Positions 1-8,405 of a DNA stretch of 64,000 bases are shown here, piece by piece; position 1 is the first letter of the stretch; every line of letters begins with the position of its first letter. The position numbers and the translations under genes were made by a program. The notes under the pieces are model-generated. The model did not search any database. It was not told the DNA's origin and saw nothing but the letters and a program-made list of their open reading frames with translations. The DNA is taken from contig NZ_CP077073.1 in the NCBI RefSeq assembly GCF_019139535.1, positions 571,501-635,500 of the forward strand. Direction: 5' to 3'. Origin of the DNA: Pseudomonas muyukensis. Its GTDB lineage: Bacteria; Pseudomonadota; Gammaproteobacteria; Pseudomonadales; Pseudomonadaceae.

Positions 1-370
1 ACTTGTCCGTGGGCAGGCCTTCGGGCACTTCCACGAGCATCCCGTAGGCATCGTCCTTGTCCCAGCTGAAGGCGACGATCAAGCGCTTGTAGGTGCACTT
101 GTCCTCAGCCTCGCACAGCGGGCCGACCAAGTAGCGATCGCCATCCTCGGTCACCGCCGACATTTGTTGCGCCGAGCTGCCGCTGAGGTTGATCACCCAC
201 TCGGGCAAGCGTTCTTCATCCTTGATGGTCTTCTGCCAGGTCTGGCGGTATTCCGGGTCGCTGCCCAGCAGCTGGTTGACCCGGGCCTGGCCGTCGTTGG
301 CGGCCATCGCCGCCGTGCCACCGCCCAGCAACAGGGCGGTGACCAGCAGCTTGGGGAGCATCCTGCCCAT
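1..370 (-). CDS. Ivy-family lysozyme inhibitor (partial, C-terminus outside window)
   Basis: Reading from base 370 down to the window edge gives an open frame of 123 residues with no stop, so the 3' end is missing. It starts with a signal peptide (hydrophobic LLVTALLLGG, then AMA cleavage before ANDGQ). The mature part resembles periplasmic inhibitors of vertebrate lysozyme (Ivy): a PEYRQTWQK-like N-terminal helix, LPEWV, and a disulfide-type loop CEAEDKC where E. coli Ivy has its lysozyme-binding CKPHDC loop. The charged loop differs, so C-type lysozyme inhibition is plausible but not proven. A second in-frame ATG lies three codons downstream (MLPKLL). It is followed on the same strand by the small DUF1328 gene, which ends 5 bases before this start, so the two are probably co-transcribed. 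Confidence 0.75.
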   Translation of the reverse strand, partial: MGRMLPKLLVTALLLGGGTAAMAANDGQARVNQLLGSDPEYRQTWQKTIKDEERLPEWVINLSGSSAQQMSAVTEDGDRYLVGPLCEAEDKCTYKRLIVAFSWDKDDAYGMLVEVPEGLPTDK

Positions 371-375
371 GATCG

Positions 376-573
<198 letters not shown>

Positions 574-582
574 CTAGCAGGA

Positions 583-867
583 TCAGAACACCCAGCGTTC
601 CTGGGGCTCGACACGTTCAAGCACCGCCGGCGCGGCGTCGGCCTGGGGCAGCGGTTCGGCGGCCCGGACCAAGGTGTTGCCGGTGGTGGCCCGCAGCTGC
701 GTCAACAGGGCGGTCTGCGCCGCCACCTGCTCGGCCAGCCGCGCGGTCTGCCAGCTGTAGTACGCCTGGCCGGCCGCCAGGGTGAGCAGTACGGCCAGGC
801 CAAGGAACAGCAGCTGTCGCAGTGACCAGTCGGTGACCTGTGCGCGGTTGACGTTGGGGCGATTCAT
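583..867 (-). CDS. hypothetical single-pass membrane protein
   Basis: A 94-residue protein that I do not recognise. The ATG at 867 was chosen over the longer frame because AGGAGGAG lies 5 bases upstream. After a short polar N-terminus (MNRPNVNRAQ) comes one strong membrane segment (LLFLGLAVLLTLAAG), then about 55 residues with regularly spaced hydrophobic and polar positions (RLAEQVAAQTALLTQLRAT) suggesting a periplasmic coiled coil. The C-terminus is EPQERWVF. Topology suggests an inner-membrane anchor with a periplasmic tail. It is the first gene of the minus-strand group running into DUF1328 and Ivy, with 45 bases between it and DUF1328. Function unknown. Confidence 0.7.
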   Translation of the reverse strand: MNRPNVNRAQVTDWSLRQLLFLGLAVLLTLAAGQAYYSWQTARLAEQVAAQTALLTQLRATTGNTLVRAAEPLPQADAAPAVLERVEPQERWVF

Positions 868-932
868 GCCGGCTCCTCCTGCTGTACTTGTTATCCATGC
901 TGGAAGGGCTGTTGCAGGCTGCATGCCAGTAT

Positions 933-973
933 TATCTAACTAAAAAAATCCTTATAAATCAGACGGTTAGATA
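933..973. promoter_or_regulatory. AT-rich inverted repeat upstream of envelope genes
   Basis: The arms TATCTAAC (933-940) and GTTAGATA (966-973) are perfect inverted copies separated by 25 bases of very AT-rich DNA. The stretch 930-985 stands out against the GC-rich surroundings. It lies 65-105 bases upstream of the minus-strand gene starting at 867. A regulator binding site or promoter region is the likeliest reading; no known box was identified. Confidence 0.4.
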
Positions 974-1041
974 TTAATCACGAAAACTGAAAGGACGTAT
1001 CCTGCACGATGCCGGCTGGCGCACCGTGCGAATTGCACGAT

Positions 1042-1863
1042 TCATCCCTCCACCTTGGTCGCCACCTTCAGCAGGTCGGCATCCACCCCACGCACGCCGA
1101 CGATCTGCCGCGCCACCTCAACGGCGATGGTTTTCTGCTCGCTGCTGACCACCTCGCCGGCCAGCCTGACCAGTCCCTGTTCGCTGGCGACCTTGAGGTT
1201 CAGACCGTCGAGGTTGCGGCTGAAGCGATAGCTGGCCTGGATCTTGTCCACTATCCAGCTGTCGCTGGGCTGCGGGCCATCCGCTGCATCCACCGGCGTC
1301 TGCCGGGCCTTGGCCAGCGCGGTGCTGTCCAGGCTGACCAGGTTGTTGACCAGGTGCACGCCGGTACTGGTGCGCGCCAGCACGCCAGCCAGCTCCTTGG
1401 CCTGCGGGCTGTCCACCTTGCCGCGCAAGGTAATCACGCCGTCGCGGCTTTGAACCTCGATGGGCGCCTTTTGCGTGACCCGGCTCCACAGCAAACGGGC
1501 ACGAATCACCGCGGCCAAGGTGGCGTCCTCCAGGCGCTGGGCATAAGCGCGCAGCTCCAGTGGCCGCTCCACCAGTTGCGGATTGACCCGCAGTTGGTTG
1601 TCGACCTGTTCCACGCCGCGGGTGGCCAACGCCACCTGCTCGGCCAGGGCGCGCTCTACCGGGTTCTCGACCTCGCCGGTCAGCCGTGCCCGCTGGCCAT
1701 CGACCTGCACCTTTATAGAGAAGGGATTGAGCATGCGATTGAGTGACAACGCCGTTTGCAGGGCGCCTTCCAGGCGGGCGTCCTGCACCGGGTCGGCCAG
1801 CGCCGGGGCAATCATCGGCAGCAGGCAGGCAGCCAGCGCGGTCATTCGGAGGGAACGAAACAT
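1042..1863 (-). CDS. periplasmic BON-domain protein
   Basis: A 273-residue exported protein. The start at 1863 is supported by AGGAG 7-8 bases upstream and gives a clean signal peptide (ACLLPMIAPALA, cleaved before DPVQD). Three BON-type repeats follow: residues about 25-95 (VDGQRARLTGEVENPVE), 100-170 (GVITLRGKVDSPQAK) and 190-265 (GLVRLAGEVVSSEQ). Each has the typical glycine-valine core of OsmY-like BON domains, which bind phospholipid or help hold the envelope together under osmotic stress. It lies alone on the minus strand, divergent from algB, with a 212-base spacer. The precise role is unknown. Confidence 0.8.
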   Translation of the reverse strand: MFRSLRMTALAACLLPMIAPALADPVQDARLEGALQTALSLNRMLNPFSIKVQVDGQRARLTGEVENPVERALAEQVALATRGVEQVDNQLRVNPQLVERPLELRAYAQRLEDATLAAVIRARLLWSRVTQKAPIEVQSRDGVITLRGKVDSPQAKELAGVLARTSTGVHLVNNLVSLDSTALAKARQTPVDAADGPQPSDSWIVDKIQASYRFSRNLDGLNLKVASEQGLVRLAGEVVSSEQKTIAVEVARQIVGVRGVDADLLKVATKVEG

Positions 1864-2075
1864 GAACAGATCTCCTTGCCAATAGCTCAACCGAAGGCAG
1901 GCGCAAGCGGCGTGCCAGTGCAAAACAGGGAACCATCCTGCGGTTTATCAATCACTTAGCCATCATGAAGGCACTCAGCTAGCATGCATGGCGCGGAATC
2001 AATCAGAATCGACCATGCAACTTGCCCGATTTTTCCGACACTAATTGAGACCAATCCCAAAGGAGCGCAGGAAAA

Positions 2076-3422
2076 ATGGAATCAGCCCAGGACAACCAAG
2101 GCCGCATTCTGCTGGTGGACGACGAGTCCGCCATCCTGCGTACCTTCCGCTACTGCCTCGAAGACGAAGGCTATAGCGTGGCCACCGCCAACAGCGCCGC
2201 ACAGGCTGAGACCCTGCTGCAACGCCAGGTGTTCGACCTGTGCTTCCTCGATTTGCGCCTGGGCGAGGACAACGGCCTGGATGTACTGGCACAGATGCGC
2301 ATCCAGGCACCGTGGATGCGCGTGGTGATCGTCACCGCCCACTCGGCCATCGATACTGCGGTGGACGCGATCCAGGCCGGCGCCGCCGACTACCTGGTCA
2401 AGCCGTGCAGCCCCGACCAGTTGCGCCTGGCGACCGCCAAGCAGTTGGAGGTGCGCCAGCTGTCGGCGCGCCTGGAGGCCCTCGAAGGCGAGGTGCGCAA
2501 GCCCAAGGACGGCCTGGACTCCCACAGCCCGGCGATGATGGCGGTACTGGAGACCGCCCGGCAGGTAGCGACCACCGACGCCAACATCCTCATCCTTGGC
2601 GAATCCGGCACCGGCAAGGGCGAACTGGCCCGGGCCATCCATGGCTGGAGCAAACGGGCGCGCAAGGCCTGCGTGACCATCAACTGCCCGTCGCTGAACG
2701 CCGAACTGATGGAAAGCGAACTGTTCGGCCATACCCGTGGCGCCTTCACCGGTGCCAGCGAGAGCACCCTGGGGCGGGTCAGCCAGGCGGATGGCGGCAC
2801 CTTGTTTCTCGACGAAATCGGCGATTTTCCCCTCACCTTGCAGCCAAAACTGCTGCGTTTCATCCAGGACAAGGAATACGAGCGGGTCGGCGACCCCGTC
2901 ACCCGTCGCGCGGATGTACGCATCCTCGCCGCCACCAACCTCAACCTCGATGAGATGGTGCGCGAAAACCGCTTCCGCGAAGACCTGCTGTATCGCCTGA
3001 ATGTCATCACCTTGCACCTGCCGCCCCTGCGCGAGCGCAGCGAGGACATCCTGACCCTGGCCGACCGTTTCCTGGCGCGCTTCGTCAAGGAATACTCGCG
3101 CCCCGCCCGGGGCTTCAGCGACGAAGCCCGCAGCGCGCTGCTGAACTACCGCTGGCCGGGCAACATCCGCGAACTGCGCAACGTGGTCGAGCGCGCCAGC
3201 ATCATCTGCCCGCAGGAGCGCGTGGAAATCAGCCACCTGGGCATGGCCGAGGCGCCCGTCAGCAATGCCCCGCGGGTCGGCGCAGCGCTGAGCCTGGATG
3301 AGCTGGAACGGGCCCATATCGGCGCGGTGCTGGCGGCCAGCGATACCCTCGACCAGGCCGCCAAGACCCTCGGTATCGATGCCTCCACCCTGTACCGCAA
3401 GCGCAAGCAGTACAACCTATGA
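2076..3422 (+). CDS. algB: sigma-54-type response regulator AlgB
   Basis: 448 residues in three parts. A receiver domain (1-120) has the acidic pocket DDE at 15-17, phospho-acceptor D59 in FLDLRLGEDNG and the conserved K in YLVKP. An AAA+ domain (about 145-375) has Walker A GESGTGKGE, the sigma-54 contact loop GAFTGA and Walker B GGTLFLDEIGDF. A Fis-type helix-turn-helix is at the C-terminus (LDQAAKTLGIDASTLYRKR). The sequence is very close to P. aeruginosa AlgB as I remember it. There it is phosphorylated by KinB and controls alginate, virulence and quorum/light responses; in P. putida-type species the regulon is less clear. The ATG has AAAGGAG upstream. It overlaps kinB by 4 bases, so the pair is translationally coupled. 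Confidence 0.95.
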   Translation: MESAQDNQGRILLVDDESAILRTFRYCLEDEGYSVATANSAAQAETLLQRQVFDLCFLDLRLGEDNGLDVLAQMRIQAPWMRVVIVTAHSAIDTAVDAIQAGAADYLVKPCSPDQLRLATAKQLEVRQLSARLEALEGEVRKPKDGLDSHSPAMMAVLETARQVATTDANILILGESGTGKGELARAIHGWSKRARKACVTINCPSLNAELMESELFGHTRGAFTGASESTLGRVSQADGGTLFLDEIGDFPLTLQPKLLRFIQDKEYERVGDPVTRRADVRILAATNLNLDEMVRENRFREDLLYRLNVITLHLPPLRERSEDILTLADRFLARFVKEYSRPARGFSDEARSALLNYRWPGNIRELRNVVERASIICPQERVEISHLGMAEAPVSNAPRVGAALSLDELERAHIGAVLAASDTLDQAAKTLGIDASTLYRKRKQYNL

Positions 3423-5197
3423 AATGGCCGATGAAGCTGCGTACACGGCTGTTCCTCAGCATCTCGGCGCTGGTGACCGTGGCGCTGCTGGGCTTGCTGC
3501 TGGGGCTGGTCAGCGTGCTGCAGATGGCGACCCTGCAGCAGCGCCTGGTGCAGGACACCACCCACACCCTGTCCCTGGGCCTGCAACTACGCCAGAACCT
3601 CGGCGAGCAGCTGAACCTGATGCTCGACGCCGGCACCGATCCCAAGAGCCTGGTCACCTTGCAGAACCAGTTCCAGCACCTGCTCAACCAGGGCCTGGAA
3701 CAAGGCGGCGAGCGCACCGGCTTCAGCAAGGCCAGCAGCAACTACCAGGCCTTCCTCCAGGCCTACCGCGACAGCCCGGTACCGGCCCGCAGCATGGGCG
3801 TCGAGCAGCCGCTGGGCGCGGCGTTCAACCAGGTGCGCAACGACCTGATCGACTCGCACAAGCAAGCCCTGGAGCACATCACCCGCAGCGAGGAACAGTC
3901 CCGCGACCACGCCCTGCTGGTCGGCGGCGTCCTCGGCCTGATGGGCCTGACCGTGCTGGTCCTGGGCTTCATTACCGCGCACAACATCGCCCGGCGCTTC
4001 GGCCAGCCGATCGAGGCCCTGGCCAAGGCCGCCGACCAGGTCGGCCAGGGCAACTTCGACGTGACCCTGCCGGTCACCCAAGCCACCGAGCTCAACCAGC
4101 TGACCCGTCGCTTCGGGCTGATGGCCGATGCCCTGCGCAAGCACCAGGCCACCAATATCGACGAGTTGCTGGCCGGGCAGCAGCGCCTGCAAGCAGTGCT
4201 CGACAGCATTGACGACGGGCTGTTGATCATCGACCGCCAGGGGCGCCTGGAACACCTCAACCCGGTGGCCCAGCGCCAGCTCGGCTGGGACCCCAGCCGC
4301 CTGGGCGTGAGCCTGGCCGAAGCCCTGCAACGCCCTGAGCTGGAACAGCAACTGCGCCAGGTGCTGCGCGGCGGCAGCCTGGATCGCCCACCCGACGACC
4401 TGAGCCTGGAGGTGGACGAGGAAAGCCGCCTGCTGACCTACAGCCTGACGCCGGTCAGCCACCCCCAGGGGCCGATTCTCGGGGCGGTGATGGTGCTGCA
4501 CGATGTCACCGAGCAACGCGCCTTCGAACGGGTACGCAGCGAATTCGTGCTGCGTGCCTCCCACGAACTGCGCACCCCAGTCACCGGCATGCACATGGCC
4601 TTCGGCCTGCTGCGCGAACGCATCAGCTTCCCGCCCGAGGCCCGCGAGACCGACCTGCTGGAGACCATCGGCGAGGAAATGCAGCGCCTGACCCAGTTGA
4701 TCAACGACCTGCTGAACTTCTCCCGCTACCAGAGCGGCCTGCAGAAACTGGAGCTGCAACCGTGCAACCTCGGCGAGCTGTTCGAGCGCGCCCAGGCGCG
4801 CTTCGCCGAACAGGCCACGGCCAAGCAGGTCGAACTGGTGGCCGAACTGGAGCCGCCGCTGCCGCGAATCCAGGCCGACATCGCCCAGCTCGACCGGGTG
4901 CTGGACAACCTGCTGCACAACGCGATCCGCCACACCGGCAGCGGCGGGCGTATTCGCCTGCATGCACGCCGGCACGCCGAACGGGTGATCATCAGCGTCG
5001 AGGACAGTGGCGAGGGTATTGCCTATGGCCAGCAGGGGCGGATTTTCGAGCCCTTCGTGCAGGTTGGCCGCAAGAAAGGCGGGGCAGGCTTGGGCCTGGC
5101 GCTGTGCAAGGAAATCGTGCAACTGCATGGCGGGCGCATGGGGGTGTTCTCCCGGCCGGGGCAGGGCACGCAGTTCTACATGGCCTTGCCGGTCTGA
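3419..5197 (+). CDS. kinB: sensor histidine kinase/phosphatase KinB
   Basis: 592 residues, close to the 595 of P. aeruginosa KinB. Order: a first membrane helix (about 10-35), a periplasmic sensor region (about 35-165), a second membrane helix (LLVGGVLGLMGLTVLVLGF), a HAMP linker, a PAS domain (about 255-365; LQAVLDSIDDGLLIIDRQG), a HisKA domain with phospho-accepting H382 in ASHELRTPV, and an HATPase_c domain (N box DNLLHNAIRH, G1 DSGEGI, G2 GGAGLGLAL). It autophosphorylates and acts on AlgB; in P. aeruginosa its phosphatase activity towards AlgB is important. It follows algB through an ATGA overlap. The stop lies 38 bases from the end of the convergent EAL-domain gene. Confidence 0.94.
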   Translation: MKWPMKLRTRLFLSISALVTVALLGLLLGLVSVLQMATLQQRLVQDTTHTLSLGLQLRQNLGEQLNLMLDAGTDPKSLVTLQNQFQHLLNQGLEQGGERTGFSKASSNYQAFLQAYRDSPVPARSMGVEQPLGAAFNQVRNDLIDSHKQALEHITRSEEQSRDHALLVGGVLGLMGLTVLVLGFITAHNIARRFGQPIEALAKAADQVGQGNFDVTLPVTQATELNQLTRRFGLMADALRKHQATNIDELLAGQQRLQAVLDSIDDGLLIIDRQGRLEHLNPVAQRQLGWDPSRLGVSLAEALQRPELEQQLRQVLRGGSLDRPPDDLSLEVDEESRLLTYSLTPVSHPQGPILGAVMVLHDVTEQRAFERVRSEFVLRASHELRTPVTGMHMAFGLLRERISFPPEARETDLLETIGEEMQRLTQLINDLLNFSRYQSGLQKLELQPCNLGELFERAQARFAEQATAKQVELVAELEPPLPRIQADIAQLDRVLDNLLHNAIRHTGSGGRIRLHARRHAERVIISVEDSGEGIAYGQQGRIFEPFVQVGRKKGGAGLGLALCKEIVQLHGGRMGVFSRPGQGTQFYMALPV

Positions 5198-5235
5198 CGA
5201 TCCCTGCCGGGTGCGGCTGACAGGCAAAGGCAGCC

Positions 5236-6879
5236 TCAAGGCTCATCGTCGATGCGCCGGCCCGCCACCCGCCGGCCGCGGGTGATCAACTCGGCGAACT
5301 GGCGGGCATTCAACGGGTGGGCGAACAGCCAGCCCTGGCCATAGTGAACCCCCTCGGCGTTGAGCAGCAGCGCCTGGTCCTCGCACTCGATGCCCTCGGC
5401 GATCACCCGCAGGTGCAGGTCGTGGGCCATGCGAATGATGTGCGGGGCGACGCCGCTGCTGGCAGCGTCATGGCCCAGGGCATCGATGAACGACTTGTCG
5501 ATTTTCAGGCAATCCACCGGCAGGGTCTGCAAGTAGGCCAGGCTGCAATAGCCGGTGCCAAAGTCGTCGATCAGCACCTGGTGCCCCACCGCGCGCAGGG
5601 CCTGCAGGTTGTCCCGCGCCACCACCACATCGATCAGGCCACGCTCGGTCACCTCGAAGGCGATCTGGCTGGCGGCCACCCGATGCTGCGCCAGCAAGCG
5701 CGCCGCCACCCGGCCGATACGCGGCACCATCACATCGCACGCGGCCAGGTTCACCGAGATGTACAACTGCCGGTTGGCCCGCAGCAACTGCCCCAGCTGT
5801 TCCAGCACCCGCTGCAGGACGAAGTCGGTGATCTGGCGAATCTGCCCGGTGTTCTCCGCCAGCGGGATGAACAGCTCCGGGCTGGTCAGGCTGCCGTCCG
5901 GGCGACGCCAGCGCACCAGCGCCTCGGCGCCCACGCAGCGGCGGCTGTCGAGTTCGAAGATAGGCTGGTACAGCACCTGCAGCTCACCCCGCCGCAAGGC
6001 CTGTTGCAGCTCGGCACTCATCGAGCGCCGTTGCAGGATCAGTTGCAGCACCAGCCAGCCGATACAGCACGCCAGCACCAGGCTGCCGGGAAACAGCAGC
6101 CAGAGCATGCCATTGAGCTTCAGCGGCAAGCTGGCCCTGGGCGCGATCAGCACCAGTTGGTAGTCCGGCGACTTGGTCGCCATGCGGTACACCAGCCGGT
6201 CGGGCAGCTCGACCAGCGACTTGTTCGCCGGTGGTGGCCAGTCGGCAATCGGCGGCCAGTGCTGTGTCGGGCCGAGCACCGGAATGGCGCGGGTGCTGTG
6301 GTCCAGCACCACCAGCAGGCTGCCGCCGGCCGGCAAGTCGACCACGTCGGTGAGATGGCCGCGGGAGGTAGACACCAGGAAGTTGCCACGCCCGAGCATC
6401 AGCGCGGCGAGGTTCTCGTTGGGTTCGGTGGTGGTGTTGAGCCAGTAGCTGTAGGTCGGGCCCTGGATATCCGGGGTACGCAGCGGTTCGATGTTGCGCT
6501 CGCCACCGCGGTTGGAGCAGGCCTGGGTGCCGTTTACGTACGCCGCCTCATAGATGAAACGCGATTTCAGCGCCACCTGCTGCAACTGCGCCAGCATGGC
6601 CGCATCGCAACCGCGCAGGGGCTGCGCCTGCAATTGGTCGACCGCCTCGCGCAACTGGCCGAACACTTGCTCGAGGCGCTCGAGAAAGCGCTCGCCCTGG
6701 GCATACATCTGGGCGCTTTCGCTCTGTTTCATCTGTTGCAGGGTCAAGCCCACACTGGCGGCCAGCAACAGCGCGGCGCTGGCCAGGGCCGCGAGAGCGG
6801 CCAGCAGCCAGGGCCGGTGGAAAAATTGACGCACCACGGCGAACAGGGCAGGCATGCGCGGCATCCAGTTGAATACCAA
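5236..6879 (-). CDS. membrane EAL-domain cyclic-di-GMP phosphodiesterase, CSS-motif type
   Basis: 547 residues. Two membrane helices (about 22-45 and 255-280) bracket a roughly 200-residue periplasmic domain, followed by a cytoplasmic EAL domain (about 290-540). The EAL domain keeps the signature GAEALVRWR, the metal/catalytic block IDDFGTGYCSL, KIDKSFI and VIAEGIE, so it should hydrolyse c-di-GMP. The periplasmic part has CSNRGG and a second region near GCDAAM, resembling the redox-sensing CSS domain of PdeC-type proteins, though the motif is CSN here. That kind of sensor can be controlled by DsbA-dependent disulfide formation, and a dsbA gene lies 5 kb away. It converges on kinB. No operon partner is evident. 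Confidence 0.88.
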   Translation of the reverse strand: MVFNWMPRMPALFAVVRQFFHRPWLLAALAALASAALLLAASVGLTLQQMKQSESAQMYAQGERFLERLEQVFGQLREAVDQLQAQPLRGCDAAMLAQLQQVALKSRFIYEAAYVNGTQACSNRGGERNIEPLRTPDIQGPTYSYWLNTTTEPNENLAALMLGRGNFLVSTSRGHLTDVVDLPAGGSLLVVLDHSTRAIPVLGPTQHWPPIADWPPPANKSLVELPDRLVYRMATKSPDYQLVLIAPRASLPLKLNGMLWLLFPGSLVLACCIGWLVLQLILQRRSMSAELQQALRRGELQVLYQPIFELDSRRCVGAEALVRWRRPDGSLTSPELFIPLAENTGQIRQITDFVLQRVLEQLGQLLRANRQLYISVNLAACDVMVPRIGRVAARLLAQHRVAASQIAFEVTERGLIDVVVARDNLQALRAVGHQVLIDDFGTGYCSLAYLQTLPVDCLKIDKSFIDALGHDAASSGVAPHIIRMAHDLHLRVIAEGIECEDQALLLNAEGVHYGQGWLFAHPLNARQFAELITRGRRVAGRRIDDEP

Positions 6880-6993
6880 AGGTATAGCAACTGAATCGAA
6901 GCTTGGCGTGGCCGCTGGGCATATAGAGAAGACCTATCGAAGATCGCCCCGCGATTCAGGTTGCGCTGTTACACAGGAAAAAAGGTACTACCT

Positions 6994-7033
6994 GCGTGGG
7001 GCAGCGCATCGCGGGGCACGCCCCCTCCCACGC
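6994..7033. repeat. degenerate REP-like hairpin
   Basis: GCGTGGG (6994-7000) and CCCACGC (7027-7033) pair around a GC-rich core containing GCGGGGCACGCCCC. It resembles a second type of Pseudomonas intergenic palindrome, different from the REPs listed elsewhere. It lies just beyond the end of the amidase gene (minus strand) and could also help termination. Confidence 0.45.
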
Positions 7034-7051
7034 TGAACGCTCAAAAATCTA

Positions 7052-7828
7052 TTAGCGCTTGCGGTTGAGCACCTGCAACATCGCCGCCGTTTGCGCATCC
7101 GGCATGCCGTCGAAACGCTGCGGGCGAAAGCGCATCTGGAAAGCCGCGATCACATGGCGGGTGGCTACATCCAGCTCGCCGGTCTGGTCGATGGCATAGC
7201 CGAAGCGCGCCAACTGTTGCTGGTACCAGGTGAGGGTCGGTGGATTGGCCTCGAAATAGGCCTGCTGGCGCGCCACCGTGGTGGCATCCGGCCAAATGCC
7301 CAGGCCAGCGTCGGCCAGGCGTTTCCAGGGGAACAGCGGGCCTGGGTCGAGCTTGCGCAGCGGGGCGATGTCGCTGTGGCCGATGATGTGCCGGGGGTCG
7401 ATGTTGTTGCGCTTGACGATGTCCTTGAGCAAGGCGATCAGCGCCTGCACCTGTGCTTCGCTGTACGGGTGCCAGACCCGCCCGGACGGGGTGTCGGTGT
7501 AGCCCGGGTTGACGATCTCGATGCCGATCGAGCTTGAGTTGAGCCAGGTGCGGCCCTGCCATTGGCTGTCACCGGCGTGCCAGGCACGACGGTTCTCGTC
7601 CACCAGCTGGTAGACCGTGGCCGGGCCATCGCCGATCAGGTAGTGGCTGCTGACCTCGCCATGGGTGAGCAGGGCAAGCGAGCGCTGCAACGACGCATTG
7701 GTGTAATGCAGGACGACGAACTGGATGCGGCTGTCCTGGTTCGCCGAAGGGTGGCTGCGGTCGATGCGCAGGCCGCTGGAACAACCGGCCAGGGCCAGCA
7801 GGAGCAGGGCGGTGAAGAGTCTTTTCAT
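7052..7828 (-). CDS. lipoprotein N-acetylmuramyl-L-alanine amidase, AmpDh2-like
   Basis: 258 residues. The N-terminus MKRLFTALLLLALAGCSSG carries a lipobox (LAGC), so the mature protein is probably an outer-membrane-anchored periplasmic lipoprotein. An Amidase_2 domain (about 35-180) has the zinc-ligand pattern: H in VVLHYTN, and H and D in IIGHSDIAPLRKLDPGPLFPW. A C-terminal peptidoglycan-binding domain (about 195-250) includes GELDVATRHVIAAFQMRF. It should cut the bond between MurNAc and the stem peptide, in cell-wall remodelling and recycling. P. aeruginosa AmpDh2 sits in the same place beside algB-kinB and the dgcH region, which supports the assignment. AmpD proper is cytoplasmic and has no lipobox. 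Confidence 0.88.
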   Translation of the reverse strand: MKRLFTALLLLALAGCSSGLRIDRSHPSANQDSRIQFVVLHYTNASLQRSLALLTHGEVSSHYLIGDGPATVYQLVDENRRAWHAGDSQWQGRTWLNSSSIGIEIVNPGYTDTPSGRVWHPYSEAQVQALIALLKDIVKRNNIDPRHIIGHSDIAPLRKLDPGPLFPWKRLADAGLGIWPDATTVARQQAYFEANPPTLTWYQQQLARFGYAIDQTGELDVATRHVIAAFQMRFRPQRFDGMPDAQTAAMLQVLNRKR

Positions 7829-7911
7829 TGCAGGAACACGTCATCAAGTAGGCGGCAATAGCGCTACAGTATAACGTGCTCCACGCATCGGGTTACCAGG
7901 TTCGTCACGCC

Positions 7912-8307
7912 TCAGCGCACGCACAGCACCTGAAACTCCAGCGAGTTGTCGCCGCTGGCGCCGGGTACATCCACCAGTTGGGTCTGCACCGTCAGCTTGT
8001 CGGCCAGCGGCGTGCCGACCACCTTGGCCGCCCCATGCAGCTGGCGCTCGTAGCTGCTGGCGTCGAGCGGGGAGACCGAGCAGAAGCCTGGGGCCTGGCG
8101 CAGTTGGTCCTTGTCCAGGCTCAGCTTGTACTGGGTGAAGTAGTTGGCCTGGGGTTGCACCTGCACCTGGCTGATCCAGTGCGGCGACTGGCTCAAGATG
8201 CGGCCATCGGCGGCGATATGGGCGGTGAGGGCCACTTCGTGGGCCATGGCCGCCCCCTGGAAGATCAGGGCCAGCAGCACGGGCAGGCAGCAACGGGTCA
8301 TGTTCAT
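7912..8307 (-). CDS. exported hypothetical protein, possibly CS1-type fimbrial-like
   Basis: 131 residues from the ATG at 8307, chosen because AAGGAG lies 7 bases upstream. A signal peptide (MNMTRCCLPVLLALIFQGAAMA) is followed by HEVALTAHI and a beta-strand-rich sequence ending FQVLCVR. There are two cysteines in the mature part (GFCSV and VLCVR), likely a disulfide. The start of the mature region recalls CS1/CFA-I type fimbrial subunits of Pseudomonas, but the rest does not let me assign the family, and no chaperone or usher genes are nearby. It stands alone between the amidase and the GGDEF genes on the minus strand. Confidence 0.6.
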   Translation of the reverse strand: MNMTRCCLPVLLALIFQGAAMAHEVALTAHIAADGRILSQSPHWISQVQVQPQANYFTQYKLSLDKDQLRQAPGFCSVSPLDASSYERQLHGAAKVVGTPLADKLTVQTQLVDVPGASGDNSLEFQVLCVR

Positions 8308-8405
8308 GTTCGACTCCTTGTGTCGATCGATTACGGGCAAGGCGCTGGGATTCCAGCGCAGGCCCGCAGTGTCGAGGACAGTGGCGTCGCCAGTGCGGTA
8401 ACTAT

